Of a stretch of DNA of 64,000 nucleotides, positions 35,401-44,745 are shown piece after piece. The translations under genes and the position numbers were made by a program. The first letter of the stretch is position 1. Each line of letters begins with the position of its first letter. The stretch lies in the NCBI GenBank assembly GCA_035771165.1, contig JAWNZC010000354.1, positions 260,501-324,500 of the forward strand. Direction: 5' to 3'. The stretch comes from Paragorgia papillata. Lineage: Eukaryota; Cnidaria; Anthozoa; Scleralcyonacea; Coralliidae. Under the pieces are notes generated by a model. The model saw nothing but the letters and a program-made list of their open reading frames with translations. It did not search any database and was not told the DNA's origin.

Positions 35401-38400
35401 ATAGTCAATGATGCAGAGATAACTTTATCTCACTGTAATTCAAAAAAGTAATGTTCGTTCCCAATATAGGTTTTCCAGACATTTCCAATACTGTTGTACA
35501 TCATAGAGCACATCAAGCGCTCAATATACGTGCCGGTTAAGATACCGGATAATCGCTTCATTTATTTAACAAATTAAATGTCTCTTCAATGATCCCTTAC
35601 ACGGCAAACGAGTGTACACATACCTCCCACTACAGGCAGGGGTTAAACAACAAATGTCTCCATCTTTAAGACGGTTATGCAATATCGAACTTCCCTCTCA
35701 TATACCGAGAAATTTATTCTAAATCGCCAATCACCAACAATTTTAATGCTGTTACTAAAAATTGACATCGTCAAAAACCCTCACCTATATTGCATATACT
35801 GTAGTCTACTAGTAGGAGTTACGTCATACGTGTTTTTGCTGCCTGTTTTTGCATGATAATTTAAAAGGAAGATATAAGATGGCTGAGTTTTTTAAAAAAA
35901 TACACCGTCAATGCGTTGGATGTGAAGCGGATGTAATGCTGGGGATAATGATAAATTTGTAACATTAGTGACTGTCTAAAAATACCGCAGTGGGCACCAC
36001 GGAACTTAATGCTTTAAAAGACAGGAATTCGGCTGATTTTTTCATCATTGTGAACTTAACGAAACAGTAAAGAGATCAGCAAATTTTAATGCAGTTTAAT
36101 CGAGTTTATCACAACAAATCAAACATGGTAAGTTGGCTAGAAAAAATTGACTAGTGCTATGTAATAATTAGATGTACAGTATAAGCTGTAATGCCAAAAT
36201 TGTTTTAGAAGATCTTCTTATAGCAAACATTTTGAGTATAGTTTAATGGTATGCCCAAGAACTTCTTAACATACAGATACAGATTTTAATTACGTCACCC
36301 ATCCAAGTACTAACCCCGTCAAACCGGGCTTAACTTTTGGTGAGAGGCAGCGCCCTAACAGCACACGCCACCCGTGTTTCCCTTCTTATAGAGAAAGAAA
36401 TACAGTAGTTTAATGGTTAAGCACGCGATCATATATATAAAGTTTAATTGGTGATGGTGTGGAAACTCGATAAGTTTTTTTGATTAACTTACTTACGTCG
36501 AAAAACCACTTTTCAATAATAAATTGGCTAGGTCTTTTTCACTCAGAGCCTTTGTATATTAGCCGAAGCTTTAAAGTTTATATTTAAATACTTTTATACA
36601 TGTTAAGGACAGGATAGTTTTAAATCTAAAGTTAATTTCCGGCGTAAAATGATAATTAGACTCCCACAATATACGTCTACAGCTAGGCACAAACTAAAGA
36701 AAACCGGAACTTCGAGCCGCTCCATGCACAAAACCGGTTAACCGGGATGAGTTTACGAAACGATTAGATGGAGTGGGCTAGCCCGGTAAGCCGGGATGAT
36801 TTCAGACCGAAATTCGCAATTATCAAGTAAATAAGGGCAAAGCTACGTTAGTTTTACTTCAGTTTTATATATATATATATATATATCTATATATATATAT
36901 ATATATCGAAATATAGTAACTTAGGTTAGATATACTGCCGAAACAGAGAACGTAGGAATCTAACGTTTCGAGCGAAGGCCCTTCGTCAGAGAGAAACGTA
37001 TATGTATATATATATATATATATACATATAATTAGTCTATTATTTATTTTGTAAGCCAATCCTTAATAAAAAGATTGTTATAATCCACGAAATCGTCTTC
37101 GCGAAGACTAATTAATTTATTAAATCTTCGCTATGATCACGAAACACACAAACAACGTTTTGATGTTCTATTTCAATTCCTAGTTTCAGCACTATTTATT
37201 CACACAGTCAAGTCCTTCAAATGTTAAAACATCTTTGTGCAAAACAAAGAGAATAAATCATTTTTATAGTCCCAAAGTTAATAATCTCAACACCGTAGTC
37301 GTTCTTTATACAAAGCCACTTAGAGCATTTTCACGTCTTCAGGACGACGTCAACGGTCAAAAGATGAAAACTGTTGCTTGAGATTGACCTCAATACAGAC
37401 ACTACAATCATTTTAGCAGTGCTGAGGCGTTAGGAAGTCATTCATAATTAGCTTATAGAAATCATATTTAATAGTCAGTTAACCGTGACTTCCTTAAATT
37501 GCAAAATATACGTTGCTTTCTAACCACCGCCGTCGTTCTCTAGCATTTTAAGGTTCATGTAAACACTATAAAATCAGCATTCTCGAAAGTCTTTCACCAA
37601 AAACGGGTGTGGGAAGAAAAATACGATAAAAAGACGATCGCGATATGTAATAGCGTCCTACTTTGGATATCTGCTGTTTTTGTACACTTGGTCTAGTGCT
37701 GTAATGACGTCAGTGGTTACGAAATACGAAAATATACGTTTATAATGGTGACCGTTTTACGTGTCGTTTTACGTCACATACATTTGCTAATCCCAATTTT
37801 TTTTGAATACTTCAATAAAGTAATCTCAAAACAGGCAAGTAGTAATTCTGACTTCAAATTTTTGATCATCCAATTGAAATTCCGGGCAGAATTTTGCTAG
37901 TTACAGTAGGCGTTTCCGCAGAATGAGGAAGTACAGTATAGGGAGGGGCAGTGTCGCGTCATTGAGATCCCTGCATGCTAGTTGTACTCTAATTACATAT
38001 GCTCATAAAAGTGTCTCGTTTTTGCTGTTTAGTTGAACTGGGGACTTCTTGCTGTATATTTTATTCAAATTTTATGGCTTTGTGAGAGTGGAGCATTACC
38101 AATCAAGCAATCTCTGAGAGCAAAGCCAGCAGACAGCGCTGCTCTACCTTCATCTGCTTCGAGAAGCAAGCGTTCAACGACAAGGAGTTGTGTTCTTCCT
38201 GGAAAAACCGTGTATACTACTGAAGCTAATAGAAGCCCCCCAAGTATCAACTACATAAAATGCGATACCAATTGCTTTAGTGTAACAGGTGACATCGCTG
38301 TCATGTACAACAATGATATTAACAACATAACCAAAATTACTTTGGTATTAAAGTGCCATCGAACTCCACCAACAGAAGAACAAAAACTGGACATCAATTC

Positions 38401-41148
38401 AACAAGAACCCCTAGAATAATCCAATATGCTGAATGTATCAATGGAGCAAATGATGAGATTGAACTACCTGTTTACTTCGAGGGGAATAAGAATATCACT
38501 TTTCAAAAATTCTCCTTTGGATGCAAGTGTTCATCAAACTGAATGACTATCCTTTAATTAAATTCAACCAATTCTCCATATTGTTTTTATATTTATATTT
38601 ATATGCACATTTAGTAAATAATTTTATCAGTTTTATGGAATAAAGTGGTTACTATGTAACTGTTTACAATGCAAAATGGAATCTATTTGTTTTACACAAT
38701 ACAAAAATTTAAAAGGTTTTTATTGAAGTATTTTGGGGCAATTGAAGAAAGAAAAAAGCAAGTCAGCTGACGTGATCTGACGTGATCCATGTGTCTGTCC
38801 TCGAACATGTAGATCATGGGCAACAACCAATGAAAACACACATAACAACCAGGGTATTGCATGGATAATTGTATGGATAATTTTACCGGTCAATGACCGG
38901 CACTAATTTCGAGGCTTGGCTATCAGTCATTATCTAAACTGTTCTCTCTAAAGATCCAGTAAGGACCATCCCTCATTGCCCCAGTGTTACTACAGAAAGA
39001 AACCAGAGTAAACTAAACCATAGAATAAAGAACAACCAGAAGTCTGACTCTGTGTTGGCACTTTTGATGTAAATGTCCTCGTGTAACAGCCTTACCCTCC
39101 TGGCATCTCAATCATCATCATCGTGTTACTATTACTCGTCATTCTACACCATCCTGGTAAGTTCCACCAGATAATTTGACCATCAAAAGTGCTGGTGGAA
39201 CTTACCAGGATGGTATAGAATGGCACATGCTCATTGAGAAAAAAAGGACAAGTTTTCACGCGAGTTGGACTTCTGGTTGTTCTTTATTCTGTGATTAAAC
39301 TGACTTTATTTAAACTGACTGGATAACTACAGGGGGTGGACAAAAAAAAGTGGCCATCCATGCAAATATCGTTAATTTACCGTAACATTTTGAAAAACAA
39401 GAAAACATATAAAATATAGCTTTTTGAGACATATACGCAGTGAAATCTACTCCAATACAACGTTAAATCGTAATTTTAATAATTTATTTTGAAAACAGAT
39501 CAACCTTTCATGATTTTAGTTACAATTTTTTATGACCAAAAATGTTGAAAATCTGGCTGTAATGTCATCTCATTTCTCTGATCTCAAAATGATCAGACTA
39601 ATTTGGCTTTAGTTATAGAACACAAAAATATACCTTCGATTTGGAACGCATATTTGATGTCATACAAATTCAGACTCAGTATCTCTTATAGTACAACAAA
39701 AAAGTCACATTCCCTTTGGCGTATCACGTTTTCAAGGAGTTTGTGAATTTTCTTAATTACTTAATTCCCTTTAAAATCTATCGGCGATAGCTTGGAAAAA
39801 CCGTTGACCCTTTCTAATTAAACACCTAGCTTTCTCTTTTTTTCTGGTTTTCAAAACTTACGTGACCTATCTTCAGATTAATACACGATTTTGTAATCTT
39901 TTCATAAGGAGTTTGGATGTGCACATCTTCAACTGAACAACTCTCTTATTATTCATAAAATACGATCCAAAACGATCAACAAAAACCGAACAGCATGGAC
40001 CTAAATCAGCTTTTTTAGTAACTCACTCTCTTGAAATTAGTTTTACTGTCCAAAATTGTAGAATTACACATTGGGTTAATAATGTTGCAGACTTTCTTAA
40101 ATAAGTTGAAGTTACACGTACAGCAGATTCAATACACCAATTCCTATTAAAAATTGTTAGTAAATCCATGATAATACAATGTATTTTGAAAACAAATGTC
40201 TAAATTTAGGATTTTTTATCATATACGAGCAGTTCTGATTGTGTATGTCCTCAAAACATTTGGTTTTACATAAACGGACTGTTCTTTCCTAAGTTGTTCC
40301 AAATTAACTATGTTTTCATGGATGGCCACTTTTTTTTGTCCACCCCCTGTATATCAGTTATATGTGAACTGTTCTCCCTAAAAGTTCATTAACGACCATC
40401 CCTCATTGATATAGTGTTATCTGAAGTTGTTGTACATACAGCAAGAACCAACAAAACATATCAGAAACTCCAAGCCGAGTGTGCAATACAAATTAAGATC
40501 TGTATTTATCACTTACCAAAGTCCACTATCATCCAGTCATCTGAATCTAGTCCATTAACTGTAGAAATTCTTCCAGAAAAGTCTCTTTTAGACTAAAAAT
40601 AATATTTTGAAAAGGTTAATACACTGAATGCTTCCTTTAGTCAACTTACTATAGTGCAGCTAATTTTATACCTGCTCATAAAGATGATTTGTCATAGCTT
40701 TTAAATGTCTTGTTGATGCTCCACTAACAACAACAACATAATCAGCATATTTCTTTCTTTCTTCAGACGTTTCAACCACACAGATATTAACACCATGATC
40801 TTCGTTGAGCTGCCTGACCACCTTACTCAATAATTTGTCCTTTTCATCAAGTTCTTTCTCAGGAAATAGGTTTGGCTTCCCACCAGACAAGAAAGTAACG
40901 CTTGAAGTTTCAGAATAACGTCTGTATATAGTTCTCCATAGATTTAATAGAGCAAAAGATTTCATTTCTATATATTCAATTTTTATATTCTCAGTCAGGC
41001 TAATTGCATACAAAAAATTTCGTCTAGTACTTCTGTGATGAAATAAACTTGACATGTTTTTGCAAGGCAAATGGAAAACAGATGCAACTGAAAGTAGTCC
41101 GTTTTGATAAAGATTTGGAATAAAACATAGCTTTCTTGCATACATCAC
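28876..41148 (-). CDS. MALSU1: Mitochondrial ribosome silencing factor, RsfS/Iojap family (MALSU1-type), 3 exons
   Basis: Exons 41148-40672, 40592-40517 and 29075-28876, joining in frame to 250 residues. Exon 1 has a basic, hydroxylated N-terminus suitable for mitochondrial import, then the RsfS domain starts (DKLLSKVVRQLNEDHGV, ADYVVVVSGASTRHLKAM). Exon 2 gives DDWMIVDF, and the phase-1 junction supplies the Gly of the family motif D-x-G. Exon 3 gives NIVVHLFLPEVRAKYELEKL, the conserved end of the domain, and an acidic tail. RsfS proteins bind uL14 of the large ribosomal subunit and keep it from joining the small one; MALSU1 acts in mitoribosome assembly. The second intron is 11.4 kb and contains another gene on the other strand plus many mobile elements. 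A downstream Met (MKSFALLNLW) could also be the start. AATAAA on the minus strand lies at 28791-28786. Confidence 0.9.
29477..29602 (+). repeat. ~43-50-bp tandem repeat, three units
   Basis: GTCATATCCACTAGCTTTTA then ATAGACAAAGAGAATTCGTT, three near-identical copies, preceded by a TA microsatellite at 29391-29420. Lies in MALSU1 intron 2. Confidence 0.85.
29660..30142. mobile_element. 483-bp palindromic element with TTAA ends
   Basis: Starts TTAAAGTGCACATGAAACGA and ends with its inverse, with arms of about 210 bases each around a short centre near 29900. Both ends are TTAA, the target of piggyBac-type transposases, so a piggyBac MITE is plausible. Arms differ by only a few substitutions and indels. 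Confidence 0.85.
30326..30470 (-). mobile_element. Hammerhead-like element, single copy
   Basis: GTGTGCTGCGTGGACAGTGC, CGAAATATATATAGTATAAG, CTCCTAACGTTTCGAGCGAA, GGCCCTTCGTCAGAGAGAAA. Read on the minus strand it carries the full CTGACGA...GAAACGTTAG hairpin. Confidence 0.8.
30471..31057. other. No gene seen (MALSU1 intron 2)
   Basis: Unique-looking sequence. The plus-strand frame from 30889 has no recognisable domain and ends inside the next MITE; I do not call it. Confidence 0.3.
31058..31265. mobile_element. GGGGGCTTTCCATTTACACGG-family MITE, copy 1, with hairpin insertion
   Basis: Left end GGGGGGCTTTCTATTTACAC and TTAGACTGGTCAGTCCGG; right part GTAAGTCCATTCTGGCCGGA. Near its right end it is split at 31191-31247 by a perfect hairpin. 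Copy 2 lies 95 bp away in the opposite orientation, copy 3 begins at 63960. Confidence 0.8.
31191..31247. repeat. 57-bp perfect hairpin GCCTGCGTGC...GCACGCAGGC
   Basis: TAGCCTGCGTGCAGACTTCA, loop with GGAACGGAAACG, and the inverse arm. A related hairpin lies at 51021-51085. Too small for a coding element; a tiny foldback. Confidence 0.9.
31360..31524. mobile_element. GGGGGCTTTCCATTTACACGG-family MITE, copy 2 (inverse)
   Basis: Starts AGGGCGCTTTCCAATTGACA and ends TAAATGGAAAGCCCCCT. Interior ATTAGGACCAAATTTTCCAG is the inverse of copy 1. Confidence 0.85.
31526..31636. mobile_element. 111-bp palindromic MITE
   Basis: CCCCGTTTACACTAGAGCAA ... TTGCTCTAGTGTAAACGAGG, arms about 50 bases (AAGTATCCGGATTCACAT). 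A second copy is at 63394-63506. Almost nothing but termini, so it must be mobilised in trans, if at all. Confidence 0.88.
31637..32222. other. No gene seen (MALSU1 intron 2)
   Basis: AT-rich, no exon, no clear repeat. Confidence 0.3.
32223..32581. mobile_element. MITE with ACCGAGTTATCTCGGGGG palindromic units
   Basis: Ends AGGGCCTGTTCACATGAGGC / TCTCGTGTGAACAGCCCCT. The interior is made of repeated GAGTTATCTCGGGGGGTAGG and GTTATCCCTA blocks in both orientations. About 359 bp. Confidence 0.85.
32582..33724. other. No gene seen (MALSU1 intron 2)
   Basis: Two diverged copies of ATTTATCCAAATAATGTGTA / CTTAGCTAACAGCAGTTCAC at 32595-32645 and 32942-32990, and GAGTAAAATCGTCTGGCG-type motif at 33455-33486. 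A 33905-33965 segment (CGAGGTCTTTATATCGCATA) is the inverse of 32855-32890. Confidence 0.4.
34062..34115 (+). repeat. 13-bp tandem repeat TAATAGTCACTAA
   Basis: Four direct units followed by a partial one. Confidence 0.9.
34151..34362. mobile_element. CCGGGCTAGCCCGG-family MITE
   Basis: TAGGTGCTGATTACACGAGC and GATCCCGGGCTAGCCCGGCT at the left; CGCGTGAGCCAAGTTAACCC at the right. Interior inverse to the 28258-28498 copy. Confidence 0.75.
34628..34830. mobile_element. Hammerhead-like element, head-to-head pair
   Basis: Left arm CGAAATATAGTAAGGTTAGA ... CGTTTCGAGCGAAGGCCCTT; right arm ACGCTCGAAACGTTAGACTC ... CTTACTATATTTCGATTGTT plus GCCTACGCAGCACGCTACTT. The two arms meet in the middle of the hairpin core, which is therefore broken in both. 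Confidence 0.85.
34831..36124. other. Probable upstream region of the nested cystine-knot gene
   Basis: No other exon seen. TTTAAAAG near 36010 is a weak TATA-like candidate, about 115 bases before the proposed ATG; the transcription start is not determinable from sequence. Confidence 0.3.
36125..38542 (+). CDS. Small secreted cystine-knot-like protein, nested in MALSU1 intron
   Basis: Exon 2, 38033-38542, starts right after TTTGCTGTTTAG with TTG AAC TGG and no ATG, yet encodes a signal-peptide core (LLAVYFIQILWLC). A matching start is AAACATG|GTAAGT at 36125-36127: the ATG is the last codon of exon 1 and joins in phase 0, giving 170 residues. Signal peptide to about residue 22, a propeptide ending RSKR (45-48, furin-like), then a mature region of about 122 residues with seven cysteines at 54, 78, 82, 109, 136, 165 and 167. 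The C-x3-C and terminal C-x-C spacing fits cystine-knot growth factors or hormones. Three N-glycosylation sites (NRS, NIT, NIT). The first exon is inferred, exon 2 is seen. Receptor and role are unknown. It lies on the strand opposite to its host gene. Confidence 0.75.
36293..36375 (-). pseudogene. 5S rRNA-like fragment (pseudogene or 5S-derived SINE)
   Basis: Read on the minus strand: AAGTTAAGCCCGGTTTGACG then GGGTTAGTACTTGGATGGGT, close to the 3' half of animal 5S rRNA (GTTAGTACTTGGATGGG is the conserved block). The upstream part (GTGTGCTGTTAGGGCGCTGC) does not match 5S and looks tRNA-like, so a composite SINE is possible. It lies in the intron of the cystine-knot gene. Confidence 0.6.
36722..37070. 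mobile_element. CCGGGCTAGCCCGG-family MITE split by a later insertion
   Basis: 36722-36866 matches 22450-22583 (TTTACGAAACGATTAGATGG, AAGCCGGGATGATTTCAGAC, TTAGTTTTACTTCAGTTTTA), and the match resumes at about 37029 (AATTAGTCTATTATTTATTT). The 160 bases between are TA repeats around a hammerhead-like element. Confidence 0.85.
36900..37010 (-). mobile_element. Hammerhead-like element inserted inside a MITE
   Basis: CGAAATATAGTAACTTAGGT, GCCGAAACAGAGAACGTAGG, TAACGTTTCGAGCGAAGGCC, CTTCGTCAGAGAGAAACG, bordered by TA dinucleotide runs on both sides. Hairpin core intact on the minus strand. Confidence 0.85.
37071..38032. other. Intron 1 remainder of the cystine-knot gene
   Basis: No additional exon recognised. 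TACGTCA-like CRE motifs near 37704 and 37771 are seen but unsupported as regulatory sites. Confidence 0.3.
38675..38800. repeat. Dispersed repeat, inverse copy at 48195-48320
   Basis: AATGGAATCTATTTGTTTTA, TTTAAAAGGTTTTTATTGAA and AGCAAGTCAGCTGACGTGAT recur in inverse order at 48195-48320. Class unknown. Confidence 0.75.
39022..39291. mobile_element. MITE with 25-bp TIRs and an internal hairpin
   Basis: AGAATAAAGAACAACCAGAA at the left and TTCTGGTTGTTCTTTATTCT at the right. Inside, ACCATCCTGGTAAGTTCCAC and its inverse (39148-39224) form a second hairpin. No coding capacity. Confidence 0.8.
39330..40349. mobile_element. 1,020-bp non-autonomous Tc1/mariner-type element
   Basis: Perfect 33-bp TIRs beginning CAGGGGGTGGACAAAAAAAA, flanked by TA (39328-39329 and 40350-40351). 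Stops in all frames; no DDE/D transposase remnant recognised, so a deletion derivative or MITE. The identity of the TIRs suggests a young insertion. It sits between MALSU1 exons 2 and 3. Confidence 0.92.
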
Positions 41149-41482
41149 TGCTAGACTAACACATACTCAACCAAGCAACCATGTTGTATTTTGTTGCAAA
41201 TGGCCTGGTAACTAGTCAAGTGCACCACAGCTAACCCAAGCATACACAACAAGGATTTTATATATTCTTTTGCAATAGTTTCTCCTGGAATAAAATACTG
41301 AAGACCAGTCCGGACAGAAAAAAATTAGGAAAACTTGAGGGGTGTTGACTATGATTAGAAATACTGTAATTATGATTGCAGTATTAGATTCAACTTAGAT
41401 GAAAGAATAATAAATTAGATAAATTGAATAAATCATTTTAAAATATATAATTATATATAATTTTTGCGCCAACGATCGGCTC

Positions 41483-41941
41483 TAAGAACCTACATTTTAC
41501 CAAATCAGCCTGGGATAGGTTCTTATATATTCTTATATAAATAAATTCTTAGAGTGCCTATCTCACCTGTGGGGATTTTACATATTCGTAATCTTTGAGT
41601 TCTCCTGAGCAAAATTGCAATCATATCTTGTCAGCCGAAAATTTCATCTTCATGGAGTTTTTCGCTGTCAAAGTTACCGGATGTGATGTCACAAGAGGCA
41701 TTCCAAACCAGTTTTCTTTTGTTACTTGCCACAAAAATGCCTCTTGTGACATCACATCCAGTAACGTTGACAGCGAAAAACTCCATGAAGATGAAATTTT
41801 CGGCTGACAAGATATATTGCAATTTTGCTCAGGAGAACTCAAAGATTACGAATATGTAAAATCCCCACAGGTGAGATAGGCACATTAATTTCAGCCTTAG
41901 GTTCTTAATAGTGGTAGGTTCTTGTTAGCGGGTTTTTACTG
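41483..41941. mobile_element. TA-flanked MITE split by a long hairpin
   Basis: Left 41495-41552 (AAGAACCTACATTTTACCAA) and right 41886-41941 (GTTCTTAATAGTGGTAGGTT) equal the two halves of the intact element at 46146-46293. The left TIR is degraded, the right ends ...TTACTG with TA. Confidence 0.88.
41554..41883. mobile_element. 330-bp near-perfect hairpin element
   Basis: GTGCCTATCTCACCTGTGGG and its inverse at the two ends; arms of about 150 bases with only a few mismatches, e.g. CGAAAATTTCATCTTCATGG. Both strands read nearly the same open frame for this reason. Confidence 0.92.
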
Positions 41942-41984
41942 TAATGGTACTCGCGGAATTCATCGATTTACTCTTGTTACAGAG

Positions 41985-42140
41985 GTTGCCCGGGCTTGCC
42001 CAGTTGCTACAACTGGGATCCCGGCAAACCGGGCTAGCCCGCTTGCCATGTAATCGAAATCTTAAAACAACATGCGTTTGATATATAAAGCGGGTTAGCC
42101 CGGTTAACCGAGCCAGCCCGGTCCATGTAATCGCCCCCTT
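41985..42140. mobile_element. CCGGGCTAGCCCGG-family MITE, right half
   Basis: CCCGCTTGCCATGTAATCGA, AAACAACATGCGTTTGATAT and GGTCCATGTAATCGCCCCCT equal the right half of 22420-22724, fused to GTTGCCCGGGCTTGCCCAG on the left. Confidence 0.85.
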
Positions 42141-44529
42141 GGTGAAGTTCTTTCACCTCTCTTTTGATTATAATACCCAGTTCTCTTATGGACATAGCGG
42201 CTTGCTTGTTTATTGAAAAAATAAGCAGTTTTAACAACTCATCAATCTTACACAATATCGTCACACCAGATGATTGTCTAGCTACAAGGGCTACCAGAAT
42301 TCACAAAGTGTTTACATCAACAAACACTCACTGATATATTGACATTTCGGATGAAAAATAATTAGTTGAAAACTTTTTCTCAGAGGCATTGCGGTTGACG
42401 GAATTATTAACACGAATTAGAAATGTTTGGGAACGTGGGAAGAAATAATATTGCGTATTTGCAACAAATTTCCATAATGTGAACGTCACGTCAAGTATAA
42501 CTGGCGCCGCGACGTTGCTAGCAGACAAGAATCACACATTGACCAAACTCTCATAGCTCAATCTGCCCTCCCAGAAAGATCTTTCGGGATTTACTTAGAA
42601 AAAAACTGAACACGCCAGTCGAAGTAAAGGAAATAATATTTTTTTGGAATTATTTCAGGTAAGTTTAAGAAGTGATTTCTACTTATATATACTTTGTCCT
42701 TTGATTCTGTGTTCGATAACTGAAGATTAAAATGCAAAACTGTGATGCTTTACCATTTCATTATTGGATTCGATCTCTCCCTATTGAAAAGCAGCTTGAA
42801 TTACAGTACAAAGAATAACCTAATTCCACTACTATATCAAGAATTCTCAAATATATATATATATATATGTAGTACAGTTCATGTGCTTCTCGTACAGAGT
42901 TGATTTAAATATGATATTAAAATTATATATATAATTTGGAGACAGCAGTGATCAAAGTAATCATAAGTTTCAAGAATAGTTCTAAAGAACCCATTGAACT
43001 TTTCATCACATAACCAAGTGAAATGAAACATGAAGAGTAGACGAGTAGTACATCAGCACCCTGTCAAACTAGCTTTTTAAATTCTTGATCTTGCTTTCCT
43101 ACGTATATTATGTATAAGAGCCAACAAGATAAAAGTCAATATACAACAACATAGTTTTATTAAAAGTAGTAAGCCAAAGACTTCAGCACCGAACTCCATT
43201 CAATGTGACATTCACTAGCTTGCCATAATTCAGTGTTTTTAGACCATTGTAGTCAGGATATATTATATAATTTGTATAACTATTATAATTATAGTTTCAT
43301 AATAACTAAAAACCTCAGTTTAAGCCTGTTTACGGTTGAGAGCATTTGTAAACAGCTCAGTACTCTGCAGAGTTGCTATAGTAGTATAGTAGGCTTATTC
43401 TCTCCCAATTTAGTAGGCTTATTCTCTCCCAATTTAGTAGGCTTGTTCTCTCCCAATTTGTATTTTCTTTGTGTATGTGGTGGTTATTTAGGCGTTGACG
43501 TAATAGAATTGTTCTATATCATTCTCATTCTAGCGTATATGCAATTGGTTGCACGCGACGCAATATACTTGTTTCTGATCAGCATGATTTGACGATGACT
43601 CTTGTGAAACGCCTTTTCCACGCTCTACAGTAGATCACATACGCGAAGATGACAATGGTGTGCATGAATCATAACATGGAAATGGTCCATTTCGCATTTT
43701 AGTCCAACGTTCCCTTTTTTATATTTTTAAACCGAATTTTCCTTTTGCGCACGATTTGCATGATCACGCAGAGTATAAGAGCATGATCTAAACTGTGATC
43801 GACGTATCACGCTGGCCGACCATTAAATAATCAGAAGTATTTCGCTAGTATTGGGATAAGGTTACTTGGAAAGGCAATATCTGCATGATAAGACCCAAAC
43901 ACAAACAGCGTCCGATTCTTTTGCGTTTCTAGATAACTTTATAATCGGACGTGGGGGAATGAGATCTGATAAGAAAATCGGAAACCAGTATTTTATTAGA
44001 ACTCGTTTAGTAATTCAGGAAAAGATTCAGACTTGAGATGAAAAAATATATCAAACTAAATTGTTTGTGTAGTTCAACACAGTGTTGTTGTGGTGTGATA
44101 TTTATATACTACGCGGTGTGCGCGCATTTTGTGAGCGCGAGGAACCGGTTGAACAGATGGTGCTGATCACAAAGTGATTAAAACTTGTAAAAGATTAATG
44201 ACCGAGATCTAGCGGCGTATTTGTTGTGTTTGATGTTGTTAATATAAAGAGAAAAAGGAAACACGTTAAGAACAAACAAACAAAACACTTGAAATTATTA
44301 TTCGAATGCGGCAAGCATTCTTCACTAGCGGCTTCACTCCGCCCAGCGTGCCGGATAAAAGGCAAAGATTGGCAAACGCTATTTATCATGATCGTATCTT
44401 GGGCGGCTCAAGCGTCATTTTAATCGCATTAGACCTAGCGATCTGAAGTTATGGAGAACAAATCATGTTTAAAAAGCTTTGACACTCAGAGAATAATTAT
44501 CTTTTTTTTTTGCCTGTGAAGAGTCGAGT
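42141..44529. other. No gene seen; 24-bp tandem repeat at 43383-43458
   Basis: AGTAGGCTTATTCTCTCCCA repeated three times at 43383-43458. A strong donor-like ATTTCAG|GTAAGT at about 42651-42666 could end a 5' UTR exon, but no following coding exon was found. Confidence 0.35.
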
Positions 44530-44745
44530 AATAGTAACACTTCCACTACCGCTACTGCTACCATAAATGTGGTTAAGCTGATGTAAATGTTCATTTTTTC
44601 GTTCTGTAGTCGTAGTTGGATTTAATCCTAGTATCGTAAAACGCTTTCTTTTTGCACTAGGTTTGAGACCTGCGACCATTACTGAACGTAAAAACAATAT
44701 TTGACATACTTAATTATATTTACGGTAGCGGTAGCGGAAGTGTGA
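44530..44745. mobile_element. Inverted repeat, probable MITE
   Basis: AACACTTCCACTACCGCTAC-TGCTACCATAAAT at the left matches ATATTTACGGTAGCGGTAGC-GGAAGTGT at the right in inverse. Confidence 0.6.

Larger units (their letters stand above)
38930..40425. repeat. Host repeat unit broken by two nested elements
   Basis: 38930-39020 (CCAGTAAGGACCATCCCTCA, AGAAACCAGAGTAAACTAAA), 39293-39329 (ATTAAACTGACTTTATTTAA) and 40350-40425 (TGTTCTCCCTAAAAGTTCAT) are pieces of the tandem unit found at 19296-19765. Confidence 0.8.

Noticed and set aside
38065..38442. Minus-strand frames over the cystine-knot exon
   Set aside because: Antisense shadows of a spliced gene with signal peptide and conserved cysteine spacing on the plus strand.
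41595..41842. Similar 60-73-codon frames on both strands
   Set aside because: The region is a palindrome, so both strands read the same sequence; no gene evidence.
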